In this document: positions 23,505 through 29,236 of the stretch, one piece after another | Layout: every line of letters starts with the position of its first letter | How positions within the stretch are numbered: the first letter of the stretch is position 1 | Source: Hallerella sp964587155 | GTDB lineage: Bacteria; Fibrobacterota; Fibrobacteria; Fibrobacterales; Fibrobacteraceae | Direction of reading: 5' to 3' | Length of the DNA: 29,236 nt | Assembly (NCBI GenBank): GCA_964587155.1 | Contig: CAZPKF010000024.1 | Location: forward strand, 1 to 29,236 | The notes under the pieces: generated by a model | Seen by the model: the letters and a program-made list of their open reading frames with translations, nothing else | Databases searched by the model: none | Told to the model about the DNA's origin: nothing | Program-made: the position numbers and the translations under genes

Positions 23505-25250
23505 ATGAAAAAAATATCCCGACTTTTCATTGTCAATTCTTATATGCCGAAGATGATTCTTGCGGCGTTAATCGGTTTGGTGACAGGCCTTGTCGCTGTC
23601 GTTTTCCGTTTTTGCCTAGAAACGACCTCTTTTTTTGTGAGGGAAGTTTTTACGGGATGGGCTGTTTATGTGGCACCGGCGATTGGCGGTTTGCTCGTCG
23701 GCATCCTCCTTTTTGTTTTGACGAAAACGCCCGAAGCGGCAGGGCAGGGAACCGATAGGTCCATTTATCTATTCCATCATCGGGGAAGGATGGTGCGGAA
23801 ACGGGTGGCTCCGGTGAAGCTTATCGCCAGTACGATTACGCTGGGGAGCGGAGGCAGTGCCGGGTACGAAGGTCCTGTTTCTCAAATCGGTTCCGGTATC
23901 GCGGCGACGATTTGCCGTTTTTTCAAAATGACGAAATCCGTCCGCAGGCAATTTGGGCTCGCAGGCATGGCGGCGGGCCTCGGGGCGATATTCAAAGCGC
24001 CTCTCGCCGGGGCGTTGACATCGGTCGAAATTCTTTACAGGGAAGATTTTGAAAGCAGCGCTTTTGTAACGTCCATCATTGCATCCGTTGTTGGCTTCAC
24101 CGTTTATTCAGGTTTTTATGGAACGGCTCCGACTTTTGACGTCCCCAATTTTTACTTCGCCGGAGGATTGGAACTGCTTTGTTGCGCCGTTTTGGGACTG
24201 CTCTGTGTGCCGTTTTCCTTTGTTTACGTGAAGTTCTATTATTTTGTGGAAGATTTTTTCAGCCGGTCGAAAATTCCCAACTGGTTGAAACCGGCGATTG
24301 GCGGAGCCCTTTGCGGATGCGTGGCGATAGGTTTTCCGCAGGCGATGGGCGGCACGTGGGATTATGTGGAGAGCATGACCCGGTTCGCGGATTTGTCGGC
24401 GGCGCCCTCTGTTCTTTTTTTGCTGGGACTTGTTCTTGCCAAAATAGTGGCGACGTCTTTTACAGTGGGGAGCGGCGGCGCAGGAGGCGTTTTTGGCCCG
24501 TCCCTTTTTTTGGGCGGAGTCCTCGGGGCCGCTTTTGCCGTGGCGGTCGAATCGTTTGCGCCTGGAGTCCTCGATGCGCCCGGGGCGATGGCCTTGGTGG
24601 GGATGGGCGCTTTTTTTGCCGGTGCAGCCAAGGCTCCTCTTGCCGGAGTTGTCATGGTGTGCGAAATGACGGGAAGTTACCGGTTATTGCCGGGAATCAT
24701 GATTGCCGCCGTTGTGCATGTCGCCTTTAGCCGCAAATGGGGCATCTACCGCAGTCAGGTGTTGAACAAATTCGAATCTCCCGTGCACCGGCAAGAAATG
24801 GATCCGGACCTTCTCCGTACGATTTCCGTTGAGTCGGTCATGCTTCCGCTAGAACCCTTGACGTTGGATTCTTCCATGACCCTTTTCGAAGCGTCGCAGA
24901 AAGTCAACCGAAGCAAAACCGATGTTGAAAATTCTCAGGAAATACACACGTTTCCCGTATTTGACGGAAAAAATTATTTGGGCGTTCTGGATTGGAATGT
25001 CGTTTTGCAGAATATCGTTCCGCTGGAAAGCGAATCCGACGCACTTCTTGTTTCGGATTGCACAGTCCATTCGCCGCTATTGTCTTCGGCGGTGGATTTG
25101 CATTCGGCGATGAGGTTCATGCTCAAACATTCGCAAAATGAAATTTTTGTGAAAAACGCATCGGGAAAAATTGTGGGCGTTCTTCAATCCGCAATGGTTT
25201 TGAACGCTTATGACCGCGCTGTTCGGGAAGAAGCAGATTGCCGCTGTTGA
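23505..25250 (+). CDS. ClC-type chloride channel or Cl-/H+ antiporter with CBS domains
   Basis: ClC proteins move chloride, alone or in exchange for protons. The 581-residue protein has the membrane core (1-430) and a C-terminal pair of CBS domains (about 440-575). The selectivity block reads GSGGSAGYEGP (114-124): the gating glutamate (E122) is kept but the usual arginine before it is tyrosine. GLGAIFKAPLAGALTSVE, GSGGAGGVFGPSLFLGG and AGAAKAPLAGVVMVCEMTGSY follow in the expected order. CBS domains often bind adenine nucleotides and may regulate opening. The start is set by the 6-nt gap to corA; no good ribosome site is present, which points to coupled translation. Channel or antiporter mode is not decided. 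Confidence 0.9.
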   Translation: MKKISRLFIVNSYMPKMILAALIGLVTGLVAVVFRFCLETTSFFVREVFTGWAVYVAPAIGGLLVGILLFVLTKTPEAAGQGTDRSIYLFHHRGRMVRKRVAPVKLIASTITLGSGGSAGYEGPVSQIGSGIAATICRFFKMTKSVRRQFGLAGMAAGLGAIFKAPLAGALTSVEILYREDFESSAFVTSIIASVVGFTVYSGFYGTAPTFDVPNFYFAGGLELLCCAVLGLLCVPFSFVYVKFYYFVEDFFSRSKIPNWLKPAIGGALCGCVAIGFPQAMGGTWDYVESMTRFADLSAAPSVLFLLGLVLAKIVATSFTVGSGGAGGVFGPSLFLGGVLGAAFAVAVESFAPGVLDAPGAMALVGMGAFFAGAAKAPLAGVVMVCEMTGSYRLLPGIMIAAVVHVAFSRKWGIYRSQVLNKFESPVHRQEMDPDLLRTISVESVMLPLEPLTLDSSMTLFEASQKVNRSKTDVENSQEIHTFPVFDGKNYLGVLDWNVVLQNIVPLESESDALLVSDCTVHSPLLSSAVDLHSAMRFMLKHSQNEIFVKNASGKIVGVLQSAMVLNAYDRAVREEADCRC

Positions 25251-25274
25251 CGGCGGGCGATCCACCGATGAAAA

Positions 25275-26234
25275 TCAAAGGTGCTTTTTCCCACAAAGAT
25301 GTTCAATTTCGATAAAATGGACAGCGGTCTGCTCGCCGGCTTGCCGAATGTACGCTTCGCCTTCTTCTTTGAATTTTGGGCTGTATTTGTCAACAAGAAG
25401 CCGGAGCCCGGTGACGGGATTGTCTGCTACTTGGATGCGCCCGAACGCAATGCCGCTTTCGAAAGCGGCACTGAATTGCTCTGAGTGGATTTTTGTGCCT
25501 CGGACGACGGTGAAGCAAACTTTGGAATTCCTTTGAAAGGCGCGGAGCTTTTCGCCTAGATGTTTTGAACCGTGAATCCAGATGCGTTTCCCGTCGAATG
25601 CGTAATGGAGCGGAATGCCGTAAGGATACCCTTGGGCGTTGACTGTTGACAAAATGCCGTATTCGCCGGTTTTCAGAACGTCTTTGACGGAGTCTTCGTC
25701 CATTTGCCTGTCGTGACGGCGCATGGGAGGAAAGGGGGCCAGGCTCCCGTAAGCGAAATCCTTCGCGTTGACGGGAGTTCCGTTTAAAAGGGCTTCTTCC
25801 AGGCGATCGCCGCGGTAGGTGAGCTTGAGCGAGAAAAAGGGGGCTTCTCTGTCTAAAAGGGTCAAAAAAATACGGTCGCCGTCCCAGTGGGGAAGCTCGG
25901 CAAATTTTTCTTTGGGAATCCACTCCAAAACGCCCTCGTCGCATTCCCGGATTTCTCCTGAAAATTCGGTCGCTTTGAAGAGGTGCATGAATTCTGTCTC
26001 TGCCATGCCGTCGCTTAAAAAAGTCACGATGCCGCAATAACGCAGGTTGTCCAGTTCGAGTCCGGTTTCTTCGCGGGTTTCACGCCGAACGCAATCTTCG
26101 GGACTTTCGCCTTCGTTGAATTTTCCGCCGATGCCAATCCATTTGTCGTGATTGATGTCGTTCTGTTTTTTGATTCGGTGGAGCAGCAAATAGCAGCCGT
26201 TTCGTTCGATGTAGCAAAGCGAAGTGTTGAGCAT
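25275..26234 (-). CDS. Nudix hydrolase fused to a NimA-like flavin-binding domain
   Basis: Residues 1-135 are a MutT-type Nudix domain: the box has GGKFNEGESPEDC and RRETREETGLEL (37-61), so the metal-binding glutamates are present. Residues 168-319 are a pyridoxamine-phosphate-oxidase-like (Pyridox_ox_2, NimA-like) domain: MRRHDRQMDEDSVKDVL, GEYGILSTVNAQGYPYGIPL, HGSKHLGEKL and KVCFTVV. Nudix enzymes of this group clean oxidised nucleotides; NimA-like proteins bind FMN or haem and some reduce nitroimidazoles. The two are joined by a 30-residue linker, and I know of no defined joint role. The gene is convergent with the ClC gene (24-nt gap). It has no Shine-Dalgarno sequence but has TAACTTTT 5 nt upstream of the ATG. 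Confidence 0.85.
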   Translation of the reverse strand: MLNTSLCYIERNGCYLLLHRIKKQNDINHDKWIGIGGKFNEGESPEDCVRRETREETGLELDNLRYCGIVTFLSDGMAETEFMHLFKATEFSGEIRECDEGVLEWIPKEKFAELPHWDGDRIFLTLLDREAPFFSLKLTYRGDRLEEALLNGTPVNAKDFAYGSLAPFPPMRRHDRQMDEDSVKDVLKTGEYGILSTVNAQGYPYGIPLHYAFDGKRIWIHGSKHLGEKLRAFQRNSKVCFTVVRGTKIHSEQFSAAFESGIAFGRIQVADNPVTGLRLLVDKYSPKFKEEGEAYIRQAGEQTAVHFIEIEHLCGKKHL

Positions 26235-26239
26235 GTGGG

Positions 26240-26247
26240 AAAAGTTA
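26240..26247 (-). promoter_or_regulatory. Possible -7 box (TAACTTTT) of the Nudix-Nim gene
   Basis: On the minus strand TAACTTTT differs from TAnnTTTG at the last base only and ends 5 nt before the ATG at 26234. No ribosome site is seen, as in the other leaderless candidates. Confidence 0.4.
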
Positions 26248-26280
26248 GGAATTAGAAATGGGAAATGAGGAATTTGGGGT
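26241..26280. repeat. Low-complexity GGAATTAG/GGAAATGAGG repeat
   Basis: A run of degenerate 8-10-bp units (TTAGGAATTAG, AAATGGGAAATG, AGGAATTTGGGG) fills the space between the Nudix-Nim gene and the transposase remnant. It resembles 14736-14790. Confidence 0.45.
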
Positions 26281-26329
26281 GTGAAGTTGGGTGTTAGAGC
26301 TTACAAATTTCAAAGCGAGGTTGACGAAA

Positions 26330-26850
26330 ATGCATTTGGATAAGCCAGTAAAAGCGCCTGTTCCGGATCGGAAAATCGCTTGCAAAACCGTGTTGGGTAA
26401 AAAATATGTTTACTACACAATCGCGTGTTGCAGGAACGAAAAAGGGAATTCCAGCAACGATCGTGTTTCAATAGGAAAGTTAGACGAAAAAACTGTTTTG
26501 CTTATTCCAAATTGAAATTATTACGAAATCTATTAGAAACAAGTCTAGCTGGTTCAAGGCGGAATATGCAATTACGGTGTGTATTATGCGTTTTGTAACA
26601 TATGCGAAACTCTTGGAATTGCGCGGATTTTGAAGATCTTTTTCCCGATTATTACAAAGAAATGTTGACCATAGCACAGTATACTACTCACCGAGGGCAA
26701 TGTACTATTTGGAGACTACACCGAATAACACAAACCGTGCATCCACGGTGTTATAGATGATAAAAATGCAGCAAAATTTTCTGTTCGATACGTCCCGAAG
26801 ACGTTTTACTCATTTTTAAGAGAATGAGTAATATCCGTCTTTTTGGCTCA
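26330..26850 (+). pseudogene. IS1634-like transposase, N-terminal remnant
   Basis: The first frame, from ATG 26330, reads HLDKPVKAPVPDRKIACKT, then KKYVYYTIACCRNEKG and RVSIGKLDEKT-LLIPN, the typical N terminus of IS1634-group transposases. It stops at TGA (26513), where relatives usually have Asp, but the same frame goes on with NYYEIY before a second stop. Other frames then carry GVYYAFCNICETLGIARIL, DYYKEMLTIAQY, HKPCIHGVIDDKN and SIRPEDVLLIFKRM, in the order expected for the same protein. Several stops and frameshifts therefore break it. A 9-bp inverted repeat, TTACTCATT/AATGAGTAA, lies at 26806-26831. The rest of the gene is at 28475-28815. Confidence 0.72.
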
Positions 26851-26929
26851 AAGCTTATAAAAAGTTCGTTAAAAGTTAGCGTATACGGCTTTCGCGCAGT
26901 TTTTGTCTACGCTTTAATTAACCTACACG

Positions 26930-27622
26930 CTAAATTATGCTTGTCAGAGCACGAAAGATTATATTTTCAGGTGAGATAACATTGCTTATGTTTTTTATAA
27001 CCGTTGATATATCTGTGGCATAACTAATCAGAGTCTTTCCTATGTTTTTTTCCTCGAAGACCGCATTTTCTTTTTCCGGATCTTCAAGGATCTCTTTAAT
27101 TTTCTTGATTACTTCCTTGCGTTTTTTTTCTGTTTCAAGCAGTAAACTAAGTTCTACGAAATACTCCGCGCGCATTTGTAAAATCTTTCTGTTAAGCTGA
27201 ATATCAATGAAAGCGCCCTTTTCTTCAAGGAAATTCTGAATTTCCAGAAATAGATTGGGGTCGGGTATATTTAATGAAATCTTTTGCGCATTTTTGTCAT
27301 ATCGTGCATTTTTCATTAAACCTGCGAGGGATGCTTTCCAGTCAAAATCGATAGGATACCTTAGCTGTTTTTTTATCTTTAGATTATTTACGCGCTGTTG
27401 GGTGATACCTAAATCCTTGCTGATTTTATAATCGGAACACTCGTTGTAATCTATCGTTCCATTATCATATTTAGGGTTGTTGATCACATTGCTGATATAA
27501 ATATCAAACATAAGCAGTTCCATATCAGACTTTGAAAACTGTCCAAAATTCGCATTATAGTATTCATTGGCGATTCTGTCGAAGGCGCTCGCCTTTTGCT
27601 CTAGTGAAAACTTTACGTTCAT
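26930..27622 (-). CDS. Uncharacterised HTH protein, A+T-rich
   Basis: The 230-residue protein is not one I can name. It has a likely helix-turn-helix at about 63-87 (SDYKISKDLGITQQRVNNLK) followed by KKQLRYPIDFDW, a combination I associate with a widespread but uncharacterised family in mobile or accessory DNA. An acidic N-terminal part (FGQFSKSDMELLMFDIYI) precedes it, then NARYDKNAQKISLNIPDPNLFLEIQNF and a lysine/glutamate-rich coiled region (160-195). ATG 27622 is chosen because AAAGGAC lies about 10 nt upstream; the longer open frame runs through a T-rich low-complexity tract. Base composition is clearly more A+T-rich than the genes before 26.3 kb, which suggests transfer. No partner gene is intact beside it. 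DNA binding is inferred from the motif only. Confidence 0.75.
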   Translation of the reverse strand: MNVKFSLEQKASAFDRIANEYYNANFGQFSKSDMELLMFDIYISNVINNPKYDNGTIDYNECSDYKISKDLGITQQRVNNLKIKKQLRYPIDFDWKASLAGLMKNARYDKNAQKISLNIPDPNLFLEIQNFLEEKGAFIDIQLNRKILQMRAEYFVELSLLLETEKKRKEVIKKIKEILEDPEKENAVFEEKNIGKTLISYATDISTVIKNISNVISPENIIFRALTSII

Positions 27623-27680
27623 TGTGTTTTTGTCCTTTCTTGTTAGAATTTGTTTGTCTATTTGTTGTTGTCGTTCGAGT

Positions 27681-28013
27681 TTATTTGAAAATAGAAAAAT
27701 GTATTGTGTTTGTGTGCGTATGTGTTTTTTTTTTGACTTTAAATGTGGTTTCGTTTTTTTTTTTGATGCCAATAACACTATAGTCCTCTGTGTCGTTCAC
27801 GTCGTATGACGGCAAAGTCAAACAATCCTCATCGATGACATAATTTCTGCTATCAGAATAATAAGTTGCTTCATTGTATGTGGGGTTGATGACGTAGTTG
27901 CCGTTTTGGGCAATGTAGCCGAATTTGTCGCCCATCATAACGCAAGTCGGTCCGCTATCAGCAAAGGCTCAGACACATAACCGCCGATAAAATAAATGCC
28001 GGATTTTTTCCAT
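27681..28013 (-). pseudogene. Broken WG-repeat-type gene
   Basis: A ribosome site AGGAGAG (28021-28027, minus strand) precedes ATG 28013, but that frame meets TGA after 14 codons. A second frame reads SGIYFIGGYVSEPLLIAD, after which the first frame resumes as MMGDKFGYIAQNGNYVINP, the pattern of a WG (beta-propeller-like) repeat. One insertion or deletion near 27950-27970 would join the two. The C-terminal part is charged and ends in homopolymer-rich DNA (T8-T10 runs at about 27725-27765), which may be a further damage point. WG-repeat proteins are often secreted or linked to toxin and defence systems, but nothing specific can be said here. Confidence 0.5.
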
Positions 28014-28103
28014 TGTAAAACTCTCCTATTTCGATAAAAGGTTTTGTGTGGTGAATTTCCATCAAGAGCCACTACGCGGTTGAAGACATTTCGAATTCCC
28101 CTA

Positions 28104-28140
28104 AAACAAAAAGAGTGTGCGGTTCAAAGCCGTGCACTCT
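28104..28140 (-). terminator. Terminator hairpin of the candidate RNA
   Basis: AGAGTG (28140-28135) pairs with CACTCT (28117-28112), continued after a 2-nt mismatch by CGG/CCG with a 7-nt loop. TTTTTGTTTT follows on the minus strand. In plus orientation the two mismatches become G-U pairs, so a plus-strand hairpin is also possible. Confidence 0.6.
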
Positions 28141-28284
28141 GAAAAATGCAGGCTCTGAGATGCTGCCACACTAAATCGTTTCTTATCATACAAAAAACGT
28201 GAAAAACAAAAGCCTACTTTTTTGTCGAGATAAAGATGCGGCCTCTTGCATAAGAGGCGAAAAATATTAAGATTTAGTGAGGTA
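28104..28284 (-). ncRNA. Candidate structured non-coding RNA, about 180 nt
   Basis: Read on the minus strand, a promoter (28290-28318) is followed by a 9-bp closing stem (CACTAAATC 28279-28271 with GATTTAGTG 28177-28169). It encloses a 7-bp hairpin (GCCTCTT-ATGC-AAGAGGC, 28258-28241) and an 8-bp stem (ACAAAAAA with TTTTTTGT). The terminator hairpin follows. No open reading frame of note lies inside. It could be a free small RNA or a leader controlling the genes that follow on this strand. Because perfect inverted repeats look the same on both strands, orientation rests on the promoter and the U-run. Confidence 0.5.
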
Positions 28285-28289
28285 CTTTT

Positions 28290-28318
28290 AGTTTATCGCA
28301 TTTTTATCAAAATATCAA
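28290..28318 (-). promoter_or_regulatory. Sigma-70-like promoter of the candidate RNA
   Basis: On the minus strand TTGATA (28318-28313) and TAAACT (28295-28290) are separated by 17 bp. The predicted start at about 28284 lies just before the closing stem of the structured RNA. Confidence 0.5.
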
Positions 28319-28474
28319 TAAACAACGGTGATTTTGTGTGTTGTGTTTGTCGCGGCAAATCTTTTCATTAATCGTTCCAAAGACGGCAAATTGGGGTTCG
28401 TAGAAAAATCACAAGTTGATAGATGAAGCGTTGAAACAGATTTCAGAAAAACGAGCGAGGAAATACTTGAAATT

Positions 28475-28815
28475 TAGCGCAAAAGAGATGTGATCGAGAA
28501 AAGTTTCGATAGTCTAAAAAACGAAATTGACATGACGCGGGCATACACGCACGGAAGCGAAACGATGCAAGGGAAAATCTTCATGGCGTTCATTGCTTTG
28601 GTAGTTTCTTCGTGTATGCAAAACAACCTAAAAGGGCTGAAAAATACAAATAAATTCACGCAAAGAAAGATGTTTAACGAACTAAATAAAGTCGAAGTTC
28701 TTGAACTGACGGGCAAATCAAAACCGCAAATTATAAATCCGTTAACAAAACGCAGAGGAACATGCTTGCGGCGTTGAATGTTTCGAAGGTTGGGTTGTTT
28801 AGGGGGGGGTCTTGA
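28475..28815 (+). pseudogene. IS1634-like transposase, C-terminal remnant
   Basis: From 28478 the frame reads RKRDVIEKSFDSLKNEIDM, which fits the IS4-superfamily signature Y(2)R(3)E(6)K with the catalytic glutamate. The codon at the tyrosine position (28475-28477) is TAG. The frame goes on through TRAYTHGSETMQGKIFMAF and KFTQRKMFNELNKVEVLEL to INPLTK. An A-run at 28747-28750 has then lost one base, because the next frame continues with TQRNMLAALNVSKVG to TGA at 28813. With the remnant at 26330 it represents both ends of one transposase. Nothing is clear between the candidate RNA and 28475 except short fragments that may be more of the same gene. Confidence 0.75.
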
Positions 28816-28842
28816 CGGAATTTACATTAGAGCTTAGAGGTG

Positions 28843-28865
28843 GAAACCCTCCCGGATGGGGTTTC
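28843..28865. repeat. Hairpin in the gap before tuf
   Basis: GAAACCC (28843-28849) pairs with GGGTTTC (28859-28865) around a 9-nt loop. No T-run follows on either strand. The 366-bp gap 28816-29181 also holds the direct-repeat copy at 28827, the tuf promoter and the tuf leader; no gene is seen. Confidence 0.4.
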
Positions 28866-29043
28866 GCCCGGAAAGCCTTTTCTGCGATTTGGCAAATTTT
28901 ACACGATTTGGGCAGCGCAGACGAGCCGTTTTCGCAAAAAGGGACTTCGTTCAAAATCGCTTACGGATGAAAGTGGTGAATGGGTTTTGGAGTGAAAACT
29001 GAGCACTTTTGTATATTTTTTGTAAAAAATTTTCGAAAAAGTC

Positions 29044-29073
29044 TTGAATTTTATCGATAATCTACTAAATTTG
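29044..29073 (+). promoter_or_regulatory. Promoter of tuf
   Basis: TTGAAT (29044-29049) and TAAATTTG (29066-29073), an exact TAnnTTTG match, are 16 bp apart. Transcription would begin near 29078-29080 and leave a leader of about 100 nt before tuf. Confidence 0.55.
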
Positions 29074-29077
29074 TGGT

Positions 29078-29181
29078 CTCTATTTCGGAAAGTATCGCTT
29101 CCTATGCTTTCCGGGATTTCGGGTGCGATGTCGCACTCGCATACATGAAGCGATAAACCTTCTGGTGAAGAAGAGGAAAAA
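29078..29181 (+). promoter_or_regulatory. Structured 5' leader of tuf, possible pseudoknot
   Basis: GGAAAG (29087-29092) can pair with CTTTCC (29107-29112). The loop of that hairpin contains TATCGCTTC (29093-29101), which is perfectly complementary over 9 bp to GAAGCGATA (29147-29155). Between them GTGCG-ATGT-CGCAC (29123-29136) forms its own hairpin. The two larger pairings together would make an H-type pseudoknot, or they may exclude each other. The ribosome site AGAGGA begins about 18 nt after the last arm. Confidence 0.5.
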
Positions 29182-29236
29182 ATGGCAAAAGAACATTTTG
29201 AAAGAAGTAAGCCGCACTGCAACATTGGCACGATTG
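29182..29236 (+). CDS. tuf: Elongation factor Tu (5' end, cut by window edge)
   Basis: EF-Tu is the GTPase that brings aminoacyl-tRNA to the ribosome. Only 18 codons are inside the window: MAKEHFERSKPHCNIGTI, which matches the invariant EF-Tu start (K-x-H-x-N-I-G-TI before the P-loop). AGAGGA lies 5 nt upstream as ribosome site. The rest of the gene, including the GTP-binding P-loop, lies beyond position 29236. It has its own promoter and a long structured leader, so it is probably the first gene of its transcript. Confidence 0.93.
   Translation, partial: MAKEHFERSKPHCNIGTI

Larger units (their letters stand above)
26294..28836. mobile_element. Decayed IS1634-like insertion with foreign DNA inside
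   Basis: A 10-bp direct repeat, TTAGAGCTTA, lies at 26294-26303 and 28827-28836. It brackets the N-terminal transposase remnant on the left and the C-terminal remnant on the right, 26 nt before the transposase ATG and 11 nt after its stop. Inside lies about 1.6 kb of A+T-rich DNA with its own genes, and the middle of the transposase (an estimated 250-300 codons) is missing. Ten bases is longer than the usual 5-6-bp duplication of the IS1634 group, so the repeat could be chance. Inverted ends are weak (AAATT near both tips). Confidence 0.5.

Noticed and set aside
26930..28318. Retron (HTH protein plus structured RNA)
   Set aside because: No reverse transcriptase gene or remnant is present in the island, so the RNA is reported only as a candidate of unknown type.
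14817..28886. 16-bp identity GAAAGCCTTTTCTGCG at 14817 and 28871
   Set aside because: A single match of this length can occur by chance in a window of this size, and the flanks do not match.
28899..29231. 110-codon minus-strand frame over the tuf leader
   Set aside because: It is antisense to the tuf promoter, leader and start codon and has no start signals.

Overview
The window looks like chromosomal DNA of a Fibrobacter-type bacterium (Fibrobacterota, within the Fibrobacteres-Chlorobi-Bacteroidetes group). This is an inference from the mix of proteins, the SecD-SecF fusion, the GC-rich intergenic repeats, and a promoter element, TAnnTTTG, that is the known -7 box of Bacteroidetes. No rRNA, tRNA or CRISPR array was found.

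Layout. (1) 1-4.75 kb, minus strand: a diacylglyceryl transferase (lgt); a three-gene membrane/lipoprotein operon that includes a 38-aa gene; phosphate acetyltransferase (pta); and a sigma-54 activator without a sensory domain. One half of a 55-bp dispersed repeat pair starts the window and the other lies at 1915-1969. (2) 4.86-8.73 kb, plus strand: aspartate kinase (lysC), then a tightly packed methyltransferase / ketosynthase-like chain-length factor / lysophospholipid acyltransferase trio like part of an aryl-polyene pigment cluster. (3) 8.8-11.85 kb: metal-chelate binding protein, cyclic-nucleotide-binding/PATAN protein and purM, closed by a strong terminator. (4) 11.9-16.2 kb: a MerR-type promoter driving a lipoprotein with carboxymuconolactone-decarboxylase and cupin domains, then a cation/proton antiporter and a membrane O-acyltransferase. 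(5) 16.2-19.85 kb: a GC-rich nested palindrome repeat, then a cytoplasmic malQ-amylase operon for maltodextrin use. (6) 19.9-25.25 kb: secDF, then corA and a ClC chloride channel as a pair. (7) 25.3-26.2 kb, minus strand: a Nudix hydrolase fused to a NimA-like flavin-binding domain.

(8) 26.3-28.84 kb is an A+T-rich accessory island. Two decayed pieces of one IS1634-like (IS4 superfamily) transposase, bounded by a 10-bp direct repeat, flank foreign-looking DNA. That DNA holds an uncharacterised helix-turn-helix protein, a broken WG-repeat gene and a promoter-to-terminator block predicted to make a structured RNA of about 180 nt. (9) The window ends in the first 18 codons of tuf (EF-Tu), behind an inverted-repeat-rich leader that could form a pseudoknot.

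Two themes stand out. First, at least five genes appear to have a -7 element only 4-6 nt before the start codon and no Shine-Dalgarno sequence, which suggests leaderless mRNAs. Second, the transposon-bounded island carries an uncharacterised HTH protein plus a candidate non-coding RNA. All functional statements rest on reading the sequence and family knowledge; no database search or folding program was run.
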